DNA of 64,000 bases, from the NCBI GenBank assembly GCA_947095535.1, contig OX352773.1, forward strand, positions 85,036,670-85,100,669, in the 5' to 3' direction. The position numbers and the translations under genes were made by a program. Positions 35,551 through 47,490 of this stretch are shown here, piece after piece; position 1 is the stretch's first letter; each line of letters starts with the position of its first letter. Origin of the DNA: Poecilobothrus nobilitatus. Taxonomy: Eukaryota > Arthropoda > Insecta > Diptera > Dolichopodidae. The notes below the pieces were generated by a model. The model did not search any database, was not told the origin of the DNA, and was given only the letters and a program-made list of their open reading frames with translations.

Positions 35551-37173
35551 CTTCAAAGCGGCCAGAAATAATTGTCTTTAAATGTGGTGAAATATAACAT
35601 TTTTAAAATATTTTTTTTACATCTTCATTTTTTTTAAGTTCTTTTATAAATTTAGATAAAATTATATTATGTAAATAGGATAATATCAGTGTAATAATAT
35701 CAGTCATAAATAGTCAATAATACTCAGTCCGAATCATAGAGATTTTTCAAAAATTTCATTATTGAAATTACCTTTAGGTCAATATCGGGGAATTATCCAA
35801 ATGCTATGCATTTAATGTATCACTAATTATGCATTAAAATTGAACCCTCAAATTGAAAAGAAAAAATATCTTTCAACTAAAGATATTTAATTTTAAAGCA
35901 AATAAGAAATTCAAAATCGTTTAATATAAAGATAATTTTGTTTTAAATAAGATGTATAGAGAGATATTTAAGACATTACTATCTCAAAGAAATTAATGAA
36001 GAAATTACATGAATTATTTCATCACTTGGAAATAACAATTACTACTCTTTCTTAAACCAGTTTTTTTTTACATTAAAAAAGTAGATAACGCTTTTACAAT
36101 AGAAATTTAGACATATTTTTACTATTTTGTCTGACATCCAACATATTTCACAGTTTAATGCCTTTTTTTATTGTTTAATATTCCGTCCCTTTTTCATTTT
36201 ATTTTTCCTTTTTTTTTTTTTTTTTTCGTAATCTAATCCTAAATGTATGCTACATCTTATTATAACTGTTATATTACTAAAATATAGACTTATGATAAGC
36301 ATAAAGTCGTTATGTAATCCTCAGAAATAAAAGTAAAAAAAAAGGTCACAGCATAATAAAGAAAAAAAGAACATAGGAAAAAGTGAAGAATAAAAAAGGA
36401 AATTATATTATCATGTCATAAGAATTTTAATATTAATTTTAAGAACTTTAGTTAATTTGACTTATATTTTTTGTTTTATAGTCATCATTGGATTATAAGA
36501 TGTTTATGCATGTTAATTAAGTTGTTGGAAAGAGAAACTCAAAAAAAAATTCAAATATGAAATATTTCATTATCAAAAACTTTTTTAAAAATTTTCATTG
36601 TGAATTAAAATTTATAAACAAATCTTTAACCGTTTTTGTGAATGAGAGTTAAGAGAAATAACATAATTAAATGATTCTAAAGAATTAAATAGTTAAATGA
36701 TTATACAAACAACAGCTGTTATTTAGTTACAATCCTATGCTTAATACATCTTTATCTTTACAAACATCCTATCAACAGAATCAGAAAAAAAATTTACATT
36801 AGAAACAGAGAAAACCATTTATTTTGACGATGGTTTTTAGTTTAAAAATGCAGCAACTTTAATTAAACCATTTACGAAACATTTTAAAGCATAGAGTATA
36901 AAATCTGTATAAACTGTATATTAGAAATTTAAAAAAAAAATATTTGGTGAAGCTATTGTGTTCAAAACGGACAAAATTAACTTATTTAACTTATTAACGG
37001 AGATAATTAACTTATTCCAACTTTTAATTTAATGGTACATCCATTATCCTATTGTGTAGGTGGTATAATTAGTCATTCTCTTATATCTATCCGTTTGTTT
37101 CAATTCTTTTAGTTATTTTTTTTTCTATATATTTTTTTTTGCTTTCTAATTTTGTTTTTCGGTACATAAGTAT
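35551..37173. other. AT-rich stretch without a recognisable gene
   Basis: Homopolymer runs (for example T at about 36208-36226) and short frames only. Confidence 0.6.
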
Positions 37174-37231
37174 ACTAGATAAACCTAGCGTAGCATAACC
37201 CCAGTCTGTTAATCTAGAAATAACATTGGTT
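37174..37231 (+). repeat. Short dispersed repeat, ACTAGATAAACC type
   Basis: Matches 55161-55218 over about 58 bp: ACTAGATAAACC, then a GGCGTA/AGCGTA block, CCAGTCT, and TAGAAATAA(C/T)ATTGGTT. Flanks differ, so it is a dispersed unit or the surviving end of a larger element. Confidence 0.5.
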
Positions 37232-37371
37232 AATAATTATGGTATTTTTATCATTTATTATGTTAAATGAAAATTACATTTATTTCAAAAACTTTTTTTG
37301 AAAAAAGGATTCCCTTCATAGTAAGAATACTTATTTTTTTACAGTAAGTATAAGAATATATTTAAATAAAC

Positions 37372-38640
37372 CTAACAAGGTAGAATGTAAACCAACGATT
37401 TTTAAAAGCGCACATTTTCAAAACACAATACAAACTGTTTAGAATTTGGACTTGCACAAAAATTTGAAAATTTAAGAAATTTTCTGTAATCAGAAAATAT
37501 GTGAAAATAGGAATTTTTTGGAATTTTGAGGGGCTGGAAGTCCGGAACCCTATGTAACTAAGAAAAACAGTTAACACACGTAAAATTATATTACTGGAGC
37601 TTTAATTTTTATGTCTTGCCGAAGAAAAATTTGTACTGGTGCTTAAACTATCTTTGGTTATATCATGCGAATAAGGTGTTATATACTGCTGCACGTTGTA
37701 ATCCACTGATGGCCCTGACTCTGTAGTAAAATAATAATAATATTAATAAGAGGAATACTAACAGCCGCTGCAGTGGCGGTTGCTTTCAATAATTACCTCA
37801 TGTAATAAGGTGTTATATATCTACTACTACATGTTGTAACTGTTGTAACGGCTACAGTCACAATTACCAAAAATTGTAATAATAATAGGCGGATTCATTG
37901 TTTCCTAACTGTCCCACTCCCATTTCAATGTTTCCGTATCCATTTCCTATCCTCATCTATCCTTACACTCTAGCGAATATACTGCGTTCGCAAGTAAGGA
38001 TTTCATCCCATTATATTGGCTTAAGGGGGAGGTGGGTTTAATCAGTAAGAATCTACCAAGGGGGAAATTCTTGGTGTCTTTGGAAGATTCCCACCACCCT
38101 TAGGAAAAAAAAAAAGTTACAGGTGCCTAAAAATAGCAAATTTTAAATTTTTCAGCCCTAATATCTCTTAAAACATGAGGTAGTACAAAATAATTTTCTG
38201 AAAATTTAATAAAACTTACACTAATTCTAAAAGTTCTTTCTTGTCTCAAAATTGCAGGCTGCAAACTTAAGGCGTATCAGAGTTATGAAAATGTGGTTTT
38301 CACATAACAGTAAATTTTAATAGTAAATTACAAAATATTGCATAATTTTGAAATTGCTTTATGTAGATAATAAAATTTTCGATCTTCTGGCGGTTTTAGA
38401 TTGCAACAGTGTTACGTAGAGCCTGAGATATATACAACTGAAAATGGGGCTTTTTCGCAATTTTGAAGAGCTGTAACTCTGAAACCCTATACAACTAAAG
38501 TAAACCTTTAACACACGTAAACATATATCACTGGAACTTTAATATTTATATCTTGCCGAAGTAACATGTGTACAGTTGCCTAAGTTACAGGTGTTTAAAA
38601 ATAGCAAATTTTCAATTCTTGAGCCCTAATATTTATTTTT
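37372..38640 (-). repeat. Dispersed repeat R1, split by an insertion
   Basis: Minus-strand R1. In + coordinates it opens with the family's 3' boundary (AAGGTAGAATGTAAACCAAC), is interrupted at 37647-38114, and resumes with AGTTACAGGTGCCTAAAAAT. It then shows the module landmarks in reverse (TTAGAATTAGTG-like text, TTTTCACATAACAGTAAATT, CGATCTTCTGGCGGTTTTAG). Confidence 0.75.
37647..38114 (+). mobile_element. 468-bp poly(A) retro-insertion in R1
   Basis: Interrupts R1 exactly between GGTGCTTAA and AGTTACAGG, which are adjacent in other R1 copies (compare 38570-38590). It has a direct-repeat pair (AATAAGGTGTTATATA near 37671 and 37806) and a 3' part with AAGGGGGAGGTGGGTTTAAT and CTACCAAGGGGGAAATTC, and ends in a 13-A run. 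The shape is that of a 5'-truncated LINE or a SINE. I see no clear target duplication. Confidence 0.65.
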
Positions 38641-38801
38641 GAAATGGAAATGTGAAAATTTTTTTTTAAATTTAAACAACAAACAATTTCAACAATTAAT
38701 ATTATATAATAAATAAATATATCAATATTGTAATAAATATTGCCTATTCTATAATATTAATATTATAATCAAATAAAAAAAAATAGTTTAGAAAATTTAA
38801 A

Positions 38802-41019
38802 TTAAAAGTAATTTTTTAGACGTATCATATTATCTCCATTAACAGTTTTCACTATATGTATTGGAGGCCCTGAAAACTTGTTTATATTAATAAATATTTT
38901 TTCTAATATATATGGTTCCTTATCATCAATTTCAAATGATTGATAGTGAACATTAAATTTGTTTACTTTTATTTGATCTACTAAAATTATTATAAATTCA
39001 TCTTCAACAAAAATTTCTATTATTTTAAATAATACTAGCGCTTCATTATTTTGTATTGTAAGAAAAAGATTTTTTTTATATAAAGTACCTTTATATTTAA
39101 GTTGTGAATAACATCTTATTCGTGTAAGTTCTATTTTAAATTTTTTAGAAAATGCTGTGTTATATACACTACAGATTTCATGTTTACTCTCTACTTGAAT
39201 TTCGTAAAGGTCGCATTAGAAACGAAGTAAAATTAAACTGAGCACCAATAATTTATAGAAGCCTCTGATTTTTTAATGATTTCTACGTAATGTAATAAAA
39301 GATGGTGCTTATATTTAAGTGTATCATCAAATTAGCGCAAATAATCTGATAAATGTTTTTTAATTAATTGAGAGAGTAAAGTTAATTTTTCATTTGTAAT
39401 CAATTTGGATAACACAATATCTACAATTTTTAGAAAATTCATCACAAAATCCCATACTTCATCATTTTCCGGAATCAAATCGCCAATAATTAAGGGAAAA
39501 TAGTGAGTGAAACATTTCATTTCGTTTGCAGACATCTGTAATTTAGAATTGATATATTCCTTCAAAGAAATCATGCATTATGTCTACAAAATAATTTTCC
39601 ATTATATGATAAAAAGGAATTGAGTTAAAAATTGAATTCTTCTGAATACCACTTTCTTTGAATGACAAATGCAGAAGACTACTATTATAATTTTCAACTG
39701 TTCTCTTATTTTCTACCATAAGTTTATTACTAACTCTTTGTAAGTCTCTAGCCATGGAGCAGAATCTGCAGCAAAATGTTGCAGAAAATGATTTGCTTAA
39801 ATCAGAAATACTGTTCACTCCCAAATTATCTCCTAAAATCAAACCTAAGATAAGCAAGACATGAGTATCCCCAACTGGTAAATTCAAAACTAAATCTGTT
39901 TGTTCCAAAAATTTTATTTATTCTATTAAAGCATCTAAACATTTATCATTTCCAAAAGAACGAAAATATTATGATTTTATAAATTCTCCAACAAAAACCT
40001 TCTCAAAGCTCGATCACCCTTCTAAAAAAGGAAATGAAAAGTATATTCCAGTTATACTTTCTCAATGAGAGCCTAAACAATTATTTATTTCAAAATCATC
40101 AAAGTATATTAAATATGGCAAGCACAATGTGTTGGAATATTTTTTTTTTTTTCATACCAAAGTTGACTTTTGAGAAAACTAGACTAAAGATCGCATTCAA
40201 CATTATTGTTTTTAATTTCATCGATTTTTGGTATCGATAATTTTTCTAATATATGTTTCATTTGGAATCTTAAAGGGACTAAAACACTGTTAGTTGAAAC
40301 TACGTCATAAATTACTTCACCATTATAAGTTATTATATCCAGTTCATTATTGACTGTAAATTGTTTTAATGCACAAACTAAATTTTTCTTAAACAAGCAC
40401 TTATTCAACTTAAAATCTGAACTACTTTCTACTTTTTAAATGGATTTCTCAACAATTCAGTAATGTTTTTCAAAGAAGAATTTGTTTCTTCGGGCAGATT
40501 TTCTAAATTAATCATTTTTTCAATATAATTTGATATTGGAATTGTCAAACAACTTGTTACAAAATCTTGAATTGTATATACATTTTTTCTATTAAAATTA
40601 GGAATATGCAGGTTAACAGTAAATTCAGAACATTTGTCGTATAGTTCTTCCAAATCTAATTTACTAACTAAAATTAGTCTTTTTGAGTTAGAAGAAGAAC
40701 TAATAGCTTCAGTCTCCTTAGTGAAGTTTTCAATGGGATTTTCATTTCCACTTTAAATGGGGTTATTAACTACAACGGAATTTGCATAAGTTATTGCACA
40801 AGAACTAAATTCTGTGGATGTGGAATGCTCAAAATGTAAAATAGACTTTTCTTCATGTTTTTCAATATGCTTTCAAAATGATTTAATATTGGAAAAATGT
40901 TGAAAACAGTATTCTTCATAACATTGAAATTTACTATCACTTTGAAGACAATGAAAAACTTTTAAATGAAGTATGAGAGTTTTAGCAAGAAAATCCTTTA
41001 TACAAATAAAACAAATCAT
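38802..41019 (-). pseudogene. Zinc-finger / LGDNLG-type transposon-like gene, broken
   Basis: Minus-strand remnants in protein order. MICFICIKDFLAK...HLKVFH (start 41019) and CYEEYCFQHFSN...KHIEKH form two C2H2 fingers. Then come IENFTKETEAISSSSNSKR...NITELLRNPFKK (to 40429) and a stretch ending KIDEIKNNNVECDL (40184-40408). Next are LYFDDFEINNCLGSH (about 40060-40110), LILGDNLGVNSISDL...CRFC (39543-39908), NYFVDIMHDFFEGIYQF, and KCFTHYFPLIIGDLIPENDE (39332-39574). HHLLLHYVEII follows, then a C-terminal frame that has no ATG of its own, ending MIRLKNYF at 38802. I recognise this layout from multicopy uncharacterised animal proteins. The D-x-MH-type motif and multicopy habit suggest a DNA transposon, perhaps CACTA/EnSpm-like, but that is inference. 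Many stops and frame changes show it is dead. No terminal repeats were found for it. Confidence 0.7.
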
Positions 41020-41027
41020 AATTAACA

Positions 41028-41740
41028 AAAAACTCTTAAGCGTTAAAAAAAAAAAAATTAAAAAAGAACAAAACTGAATTCTATATATTATTAGTCAGAT
41101 ATAAGTTGTATATTAAAATAAAAACTCTTAAACGTTAAAAAAGAAAAACAATGAAAATTATTATTAGTTAGATATAAGTTTATACAGGGTCTCCGGGTCT
41201 CAAGTACGCGCACTGCACTCAGTATATGCTATAAAAAGTACCCCCAATACCGGGTGTTTCAAAAGAAAATTGAGTTTGAAACATAATTTTTTCATTTTAA
41301 ATCATTTTGAACCTTCATAACTTTGTAACTGTTGGGTATATGTGGATCATCAGTATACAACAATTACAGCTAACAATTTACTCTACAAAATGTATTTTTT
41401 TTTTGTCTCTCTACAGTAAGCCGTTCAAAAGTTATAGATTTTTTTATGAAAAGTCTCTAAAAAATCTTTAATCCCTCATATCTCGAAAAGGGTCCACAAT
41501 AGACCCTCCCCCTCTAGTACAATTTTTTTTTGTTTTAATGCCCCCAATCAGTGAGTGCAGTGCGCGTACTTGAGTCGCGGACACCCTGTATATACATTTT
41601 AAAATAAAAAACTGAATTCAATACATTATTATTTAAATATAAGTTGTATTTAAATAAAAAAACTTTTAAACATTAAAATAAATTAAAAAAGAACAAATAG
41701 AATATTAATATCAGATATTAGTAATTTGTATTATTTAATA
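41028..41740. repeat. Minisatellite of about 90 bp, interrupted by a MITE
   Basis: Three to four imperfect tandem units on the theme AAAACTCTTAARCGTTAAAA ... AACTGAATTC ... AGATATAAGTTGTAT. Unit starts are near 41028, 41119 and 41647, with a partial unit near 41600. The second unit is split by the element at 41185-41588. It lies just upstream of the zinc-finger pseudogene. Confidence 0.6.
41185..41588. mobile_element. 404-bp MITE with TA duplication
   Basis: Ends CAGGGTCTCCGGGTCTCAAG and (inverted) CTTGAGTCGCGGACACCCTG. The inverted repeats are about 37 bp with only a few mismatches and include GTACGCGCACTGCACTCA. TA flanks both ends. The interior has no reading frame. TA flanks suggest a Tc1/mariner-type parent, but the parent is not in this window. 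Confidence 0.85.
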
Positions 41741-43094
41741 TATTCAAATAAACTTACCTTTTAAGTTAATATTATTTTAATTCTTATAGTAGAATTATTT
41801 TATTAAGAAAAGATTTCTTATTTTCAATTTTCAATTAAGTATAACTGTATTTTTAGTTATTTTTTTATTTGATTGTTAATTTTATTTAATACTTTAATAC
41901 TGAAATTTCCACAGTTCACACAACACAACTTTTGACTTTAACTTTAAATATCAAATTAAAAATTTCAAATACTTTTACGATCACGATTCATGAATAGTGT
42001 TGTGTTTTATTATTAAATTAATAACAAATTTTGTTATTTTAACAGCTTTGATACATTTTACTGCTGTTACTATAGTAATATTTTTAAAATAAAATTTTAA
42101 ATATCTGTTGATTGGTATTTTTAAATAACGAAATAAAAAAAATTGTTAAATAAATAACAAAAATTATCAAAAAAACAATGGACAAATTATATTATTTCAA
42201 TAACTTCCTAAGCAGAACAAATACGTCGAAATTATAAAATGTAATGTAAGAATTTTTAATTATAAATAATTATAATGTATGAGTAAATTACATAAATTAT
42301 AAGACTTTATTCTACATTTTATATGCTCTAAACGTTTTTAAAATAATGAAAAAATTTGTAAAATAAAATACAAATCTTTAAAATCTTTGGTTTTTTATAT
42401 TTTTAGAATATAAGGTTCTAATTTCTTTTATAATATGAAGCCATACACTCTCAAAAACACAATTACTGTTCTTTCCAATTATTGTAATTGCTTAATTTTA
42501 CTGTTTAACTTGCTTAACGTATCATAATGTTAAAATGGTAATAAAAGGACTCATTAAAGACTGTTAGAGTGTTGTGTTTTCAAAGTTGTTAAATAAAATA
42601 TCTACATATACTTATTAGTACTTTTATGCATCGGACGGAATAAATAGCGAAACTACTTCAATTTAGATATGAAAGATGGTTATATTCATTATTATGGTTG
42701 TGAAGTCGGTATATTTTACCAAATTTTTTGTTCGCTTTGACATCGCAAATATATCCTATAAATATTTAAGACCAAAAAATTTGAATTTGAACTCATTTTA
42801 GTTTTGTATAATAACAATTATCAGAATTGCGTGGTTGTTGATTTTTTTAAGTAAGATTACTGAAATGCTACTGAAAAAATTACTAGGTGAGATGAGTAAA
42901 ATATAATTGGTGAGATTTATATAAATATTGCCGAAAATATTCTTTTAGAACAAATTTTAAATTTTTATTAAATATAATTTTTTAATTTTAAATTTTCATT
43001 CCAATATTTTCATTAAATATTTTTTTTTTTTTATTTTTAAATCAAAGATAAATAATTGAAACAAAAAAGAATAAAAACTGCTACTGCAAAAAAA
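41741..43094. other. AT-rich stretch without a recognisable gene
   Basis: Nothing recognisable; very high A/T content with repeated AAATTTT-type text. Confidence 0.55.
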
Positions 43095-43165
43095 ATACTT
43101 CGGAGAATGGAACTCAGGACCCACATTCTACTTCACCATGCCTTAAATCACTACACCAAATTCCT
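43095..43165 (-). mobile_element. tRNA-like SINE head, remnant
   Basis: Read on the minus strand: TGGTGTAGTGATTTAAGGCA resembles a polymerase III A box and GAGTTCCATTC a degenerate B box about 35 bp on, followed by a T-run. It resembles a decayed tRNA-derived SINE head, different from the GGGGCTTC family. It is not an intact tRNA. Confidence 0.4.
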
Positions 43166-43199
43166 ACTTTATTTAATTTGATTTATTTCATATTTATTT

Positions 43200-43765
43200 T
43201 TATATATGAAATAATGGTGGAAATTTCAGAACGATTTTCACCTGTTTTAACTGCAACGTATATGGTTTTGTGAAAACGGACTTGACTTCTTCTTTCAAAA
43301 TACGATGAACGCAAAATATTATAAACGTTGAACACAAAATATATATACGTATGCGAAATTAATAAAGATAGAAACTACAAACTTCATACGAGGGTGTTGT
43401 TTCCTGAATACCTGATTTTTCTAAAATTTCAGATGAATTGGAATAATAGAGTTAAAAACTTGAAATTTGATACAAGAGTGTTGATATAAGATAACCCTGC
43501 TCTGATGATGTCTCTAAAATTTTAGATGAATTAGGTTGGTGGTCCGGGTACCTTCACACACTTCCCTAACAAGCATATCTTCGAAATTAATAAAGATAGA
43601 AACCTGAAATTTTGTACAAAGGTTGTAAAAGCATTTATTTTTTTCGATTATATTAAATACCTAACTAAAATAAATTATGGATTTTTTATTTAATTTGAAT
43701 TTTTTGGTGTAGGGTATAAATAAGTCGGTTTCATCGACTTACTGTTACATTTACTTGTTTTTATT
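43200..43765 (+). repeat. Dispersed repeat R3 (single copy here)
   Basis: Internal repetition: CGAAATTAATAAAGATAGAAAC occurs at about 43355 and 43573, each followed by 'cctgaaattttgtaca'-like text. Near the 3' end a short hairpin (AAGTCG...CGACTT at about 43722-43740) precedes TTACTTGTTTTTATTA. The layout resembles R1 and R2 in style but the sequence differs. Confidence 0.4.
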
Positions 43766-43899
43766 ATAGAAGGGCTTTAATTAACCCCTTATAACATCGG
43801 AATAGATAGCTCTACAGTAATATTTGTTAATGCTTTAGTAAGCTTTACTTATTTTTTTTCTGTTTTATTTGGTTACAATTTCATTGGAATAAAACTAAA

Positions 43900-44042
43900 T
43901 TATGTTTGTAAAATAGTTAAGGCTCAATAACTTCTAAAATAGTGAAAACAGCCCCTCCCCTCATCAATGTTTTGTCACGACATCCGCGATCATCCGGTCA
44001 CCTCTTTCAAGGAAGACCATCGAGTCGGAAACACCTTGTATA
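43900..44042 (-). mobile_element. Solo end of a MITE-like element
   Basis: The segment ends GAGTCGGAAACACCTTGTAT next to TATA. Read from that end it gives CAAGGTGTTTCCGACTCGAT, then GGTGACCGG, then a GGGGAGGGGCTG block. The order (short G-rich end, CGACTC, later GGGAGGG block, TA flank) parallels the MITE at 41185-41588. No partner end was found upstream. Confidence 0.35.
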
Positions 44043-44960
44043 TAGATAATATATTTAATTTAAAATTAATATGTAAACAAGAAATTATTAAAATAAAATT
44101 TTATAAATAATAAATGTAAAAATATTATATGTTCGCCATTTATGAAATCGTCGGTTAATTCCTATTTCCGTACATTTGTTTTCTTTGTTCATTTCGAACA
44201 AGGGTTGTTTAAGGTTTGAAGTTTAATAAAAAAAAAATCGCCCGATAAAAGTGTCTTTTAATTCCAGTATTAGATTTGTACTTTTTCAGGCTACAAAATT
44301 AATGTTAATACGACAAAATTAATGCTTCAACAGTTTCCGTCAAAAATTAGAGTAGCTAGAGCTAAGAAACTGAACCCCTCTTCTTTTGCTGTTGGCTATA
44401 TCCCAAGAAGCGTTAACAAATTTTTTAACGAAAAAGCGATCAAAAATTTTTTTAAAAATAACTTCATTAGTTTGCTTTACTTTATCACGATGGACACTCA
44501 TCATAGAGCATTTAGTTGTCTTTTCGCCATAGTTGACCGCAACCATGTCGACCATACTTCGACCTCACCACCGAACAAGAATTAGTCGGTAATTTCAAAG
44601 CGAGATTAATCATTAGAAAATGAAGTTGAGAATGAAGTTAATTTGTTCTTTAACGGAAAATTTGGTTGTTTTAAGAGATTTCAAAGAATTGTTATTCTTC
44701 ATGTAAGAAATAAAGTTGCATTGCAAAAAAAATAGAAAATTTCATAGAAGACTATTACGTTAAACTTATAAACTTATATTAGTTTCTCGAAAAATAATCC
44801 CTTTATTTTCAGCCCAGATTTAAACTTATCTTTACCCTAGTATCATATTTATGTTTTCAGTAAACAGAATTTAAAAAAAAAACAGAATTTTGATAAAACA
44901 GGATTATACTAAATCGCTTTTCATAGTGCACCCCATCTGAAAGTACTGTAAACTTCTTAA
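44043..44960. other. AT-rich stretch without a firm gene
   Basis: Overlapping open frames at 44322-44585 (+, 87 codons) and 44340-44555 (-, 71 codons) lie in a patch of more balanced base composition, but neither has a recognisable motif. I do not call a gene. Confidence 0.5.
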
Positions 44961-45906
44961 TACCCGTATGAACTATGTTCAAGGGTATAATAAATTTTCC
45001 ATTACATTTGCGACACCTTAAAGGAGTAGAGCTAGATAACATCAAAGGAATGGATCGATAACTTACAAAATAAAAGAGATAGGAGGCTGAAATATTTTTT
45101 ACGTCACTTTTGCAAAATTTTTAGTTTTGCTATTCAGATCCAGCATTTTCGGCTGTCGAATTTCAGTAGGTGCCATATAACTTCTTTCTTTATATGGAAA
45201 TAACTCAGTATCTATTACAGCTATATTTTGTAAGACAATGTTAAGTTATAGGCCAACAACATATGTAAAATTTGGTTGTGTTAGCGCGACAGGTATCTGA
45301 TATTTAATGAAGTGATGTCGAGTTACATGCACAAAAACTTTCGTAAAATTTGGTTGGGGTTGAGCAGCCGGTTTAGGCTTCTTACACTTCTTGGAACTTA
45401 ATGGAGCTAGACGCCAGGAATCTTACAAATGATGATCAAATTTTATGGCAACAATTTCTGTAAAACTGAGTTGTGCTAGTGCAACAAGTTCAGGTAGCTG
45501 CCATACAACTGCTCTTTTTGAATGAAAATAACTCTGAGTCTATTGAAGCTAGGTATCTGAAATTGTGTAAAAAGATGTCGAATTGCATGCTAACAGCTTC
45601 TGTAAAATTTGGATTGCTTACAGCAGGCTTCTTGCACCTATTGGAACTTTATGAAGCTAAGCGTCTAAAATCGCACAAAAAATGATCAAGTGTTAGGCAA
45701 TAACTTCTGTAAAATTTGGTTGTTCTGGTGAAAGAGATTCGGGTAATTGTCATACAACTCCACAATTTACAGAAATATATCGCGGTACTAAAACATCTGA
45801 CTTTTTTTTAAAGATGATCAAGTTTTATAGAAAAAGGATATATTACGTTCATATACGGGTACCCCAGAGTTGACACAGTCTCCTGTACTGCACTCTTCCT
45901 CGTTTT
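44961..45906 (+). repeat. Dispersed repeat R2, longest copy
   Basis: Opens with ATACCCGTATGAACTATGTT then CAAGGGTATAATAAA, where ATACCC/GGGTAT can pair. Ends with GAGTTGACACAGTCT then GCACTCTTCCTCGTTTT. Between these lie modules of about 250-320 bp, each containing GCTGCCATACAACT-like and TCTGTAAAATTTGGTTGT-like text (near 45170, 45495 and 45745). The 70-codon frame at 45473-45685 belongs to the repeat. Confidence 0.7.
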
Positions 45907-46387
45907 ATCATAAACTTTATTTTTTAATTATAATCAAATTTATTCATAACATAATAATAATATTTATTCAAAGACGGACTAATTCCCATTAGCGCTTCTC
46001 TCACCAAGCTATTTTCAAGGAGTACATGGAAAATTAAAAATTCAATACCATTAAATTATTTTTTTGTTTTATTTTTTATGATTAACTATTTGACACCGTA
46101 ACAAAAAAAAAACATACTATCGTAAATTATTTACTGAATTATTTAATTAGCATAAAAAAGAGTCATAAAGCTAAAATGCGATAAAAAAGAAATTAAACAA
46201 CGGCAAAAAAAAGAAAAGAAATTAACTCATCTATGATCTTACATTCTTTAACTATTTAGCGCTGTCAACCAACATATCTGATTGTATATAATAGTACTCT
46301 ATGGAAACAAAATAACAGTTAACATGCAATATCTGAGCAAAATACAAAAATATCAGTCTTATTCAATTTAACACCTTTTTCTAATGA
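45907..46387. other. AT-rich interval
   Basis: Nothing recognisable. Confidence 0.55.
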
Positions 46388-47490
46388 GCTTTTTTTAGCA
46401 CATTTTCAAAAAAAATTGAAAAACTCTGCCTTTCAATTTTACTCTATCCGTCCGTACGGTCGTCTGTCTGACCGTCTGTTTACAAAACTTATATAGTTAT
46501 ATATAGAGAAAATAAATTTTAACCATGGTTTCATAAAAAAATTAATGTTGTAGAACAACTTTTTCATTGTATCCTCATCCATTTCGGAGTTGCAAACCTT
46601 CCAACTTTGAAAATGTCCTATTTTTAAATGCGTATATCTTATGTTATACAATTATTTTAAATTTAGTATGTAAAATTTTCCGTTATGTGAAACCCAAATT
46701 TTGTATAATTTTTCTACCTTCATAACTCCGGCATGCTTTAAAATACGGACTTGAAATTTTGAGGTAAGAAAGAACTTTAGAATTATTATAAGTTTCCTCG
46801 GAAATTTTTTTGGAACTCCTCCTGATTATGTGCTATTATGGCTTCAAAACTAAAAATTTGCTATTTTTAGACACATGTAACTTAGGCACCTGTGTATTAT
46901 TTTCTTCGGCAATACATAAAAATTAAAGCTCCAGTAATATATTTTTAGATGTGTTACCGGTTTCTTTTAGTTGTATAGGATTGCAGAGTTTTACAATCTA
47001 AAAACCGTATAAGACCGGGAATTACCTCTAAAATAATATCAAAATTATACAATATTTTGTAATTTACATGTGAAAAACAAATTTTACATAATTTTTCTAC
47101 CTTCATAACTTCGCCATGCTTTTAGATAGTAAATTGAAATTTTTGAGTAAGAAACAACTTTTACAATTTGTATAAGTTTCCTTAGAAAATTTTTTTGTAC
47201 CACCCCCTGTTTAAGAGCTATTACGGCCCAAAAATTGAAAATTTACTAATTTTAGAGACCTGTAACTTAGGCAAACCTGTACAAATTTTTATTCCACAAG
47301 ACATAAAAATTAAAGCTTCAGTAATATATTTTTAAGAGTGTTAAGGGTTTTTCTTAGTTATATAGGGCTACAGACATACAGTTCCTCAAAATTTTCAATT
47401 TTGGTACAAGTTACAATTCTAAACGGTTTGTATTATCGTTTGGAAATATGCGCTTTTAAAAACCGTTGATTTACGTTCTGCCTTGCTTTA
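46388..47490 (+). repeat. Dispersed repeat R1, long copy
   Basis: 5' text TTTTAGCACATTTTCAAAAA, then TCTATCCGTCCGTACGGTCG and ACAAAACTTATATAG. Two modules with CATAACTCCGGCATGCTTTA (about 46722) and CATAACTTCGCCATGCTTTT (about 47102). 3' boundary AAAACCGTTGATTTACGTTC then TGCCTTG. About 1.1 kb. The same boundaries as the 33755 copy support a defined unit. Confidence 0.72.

Noticed and set aside
44322..44585. 87-codon plus-strand frame with overlapping minus-strand frame
   Set aside because: More balanced composition caught the eye, but neither strand shows a family motif or splice context.
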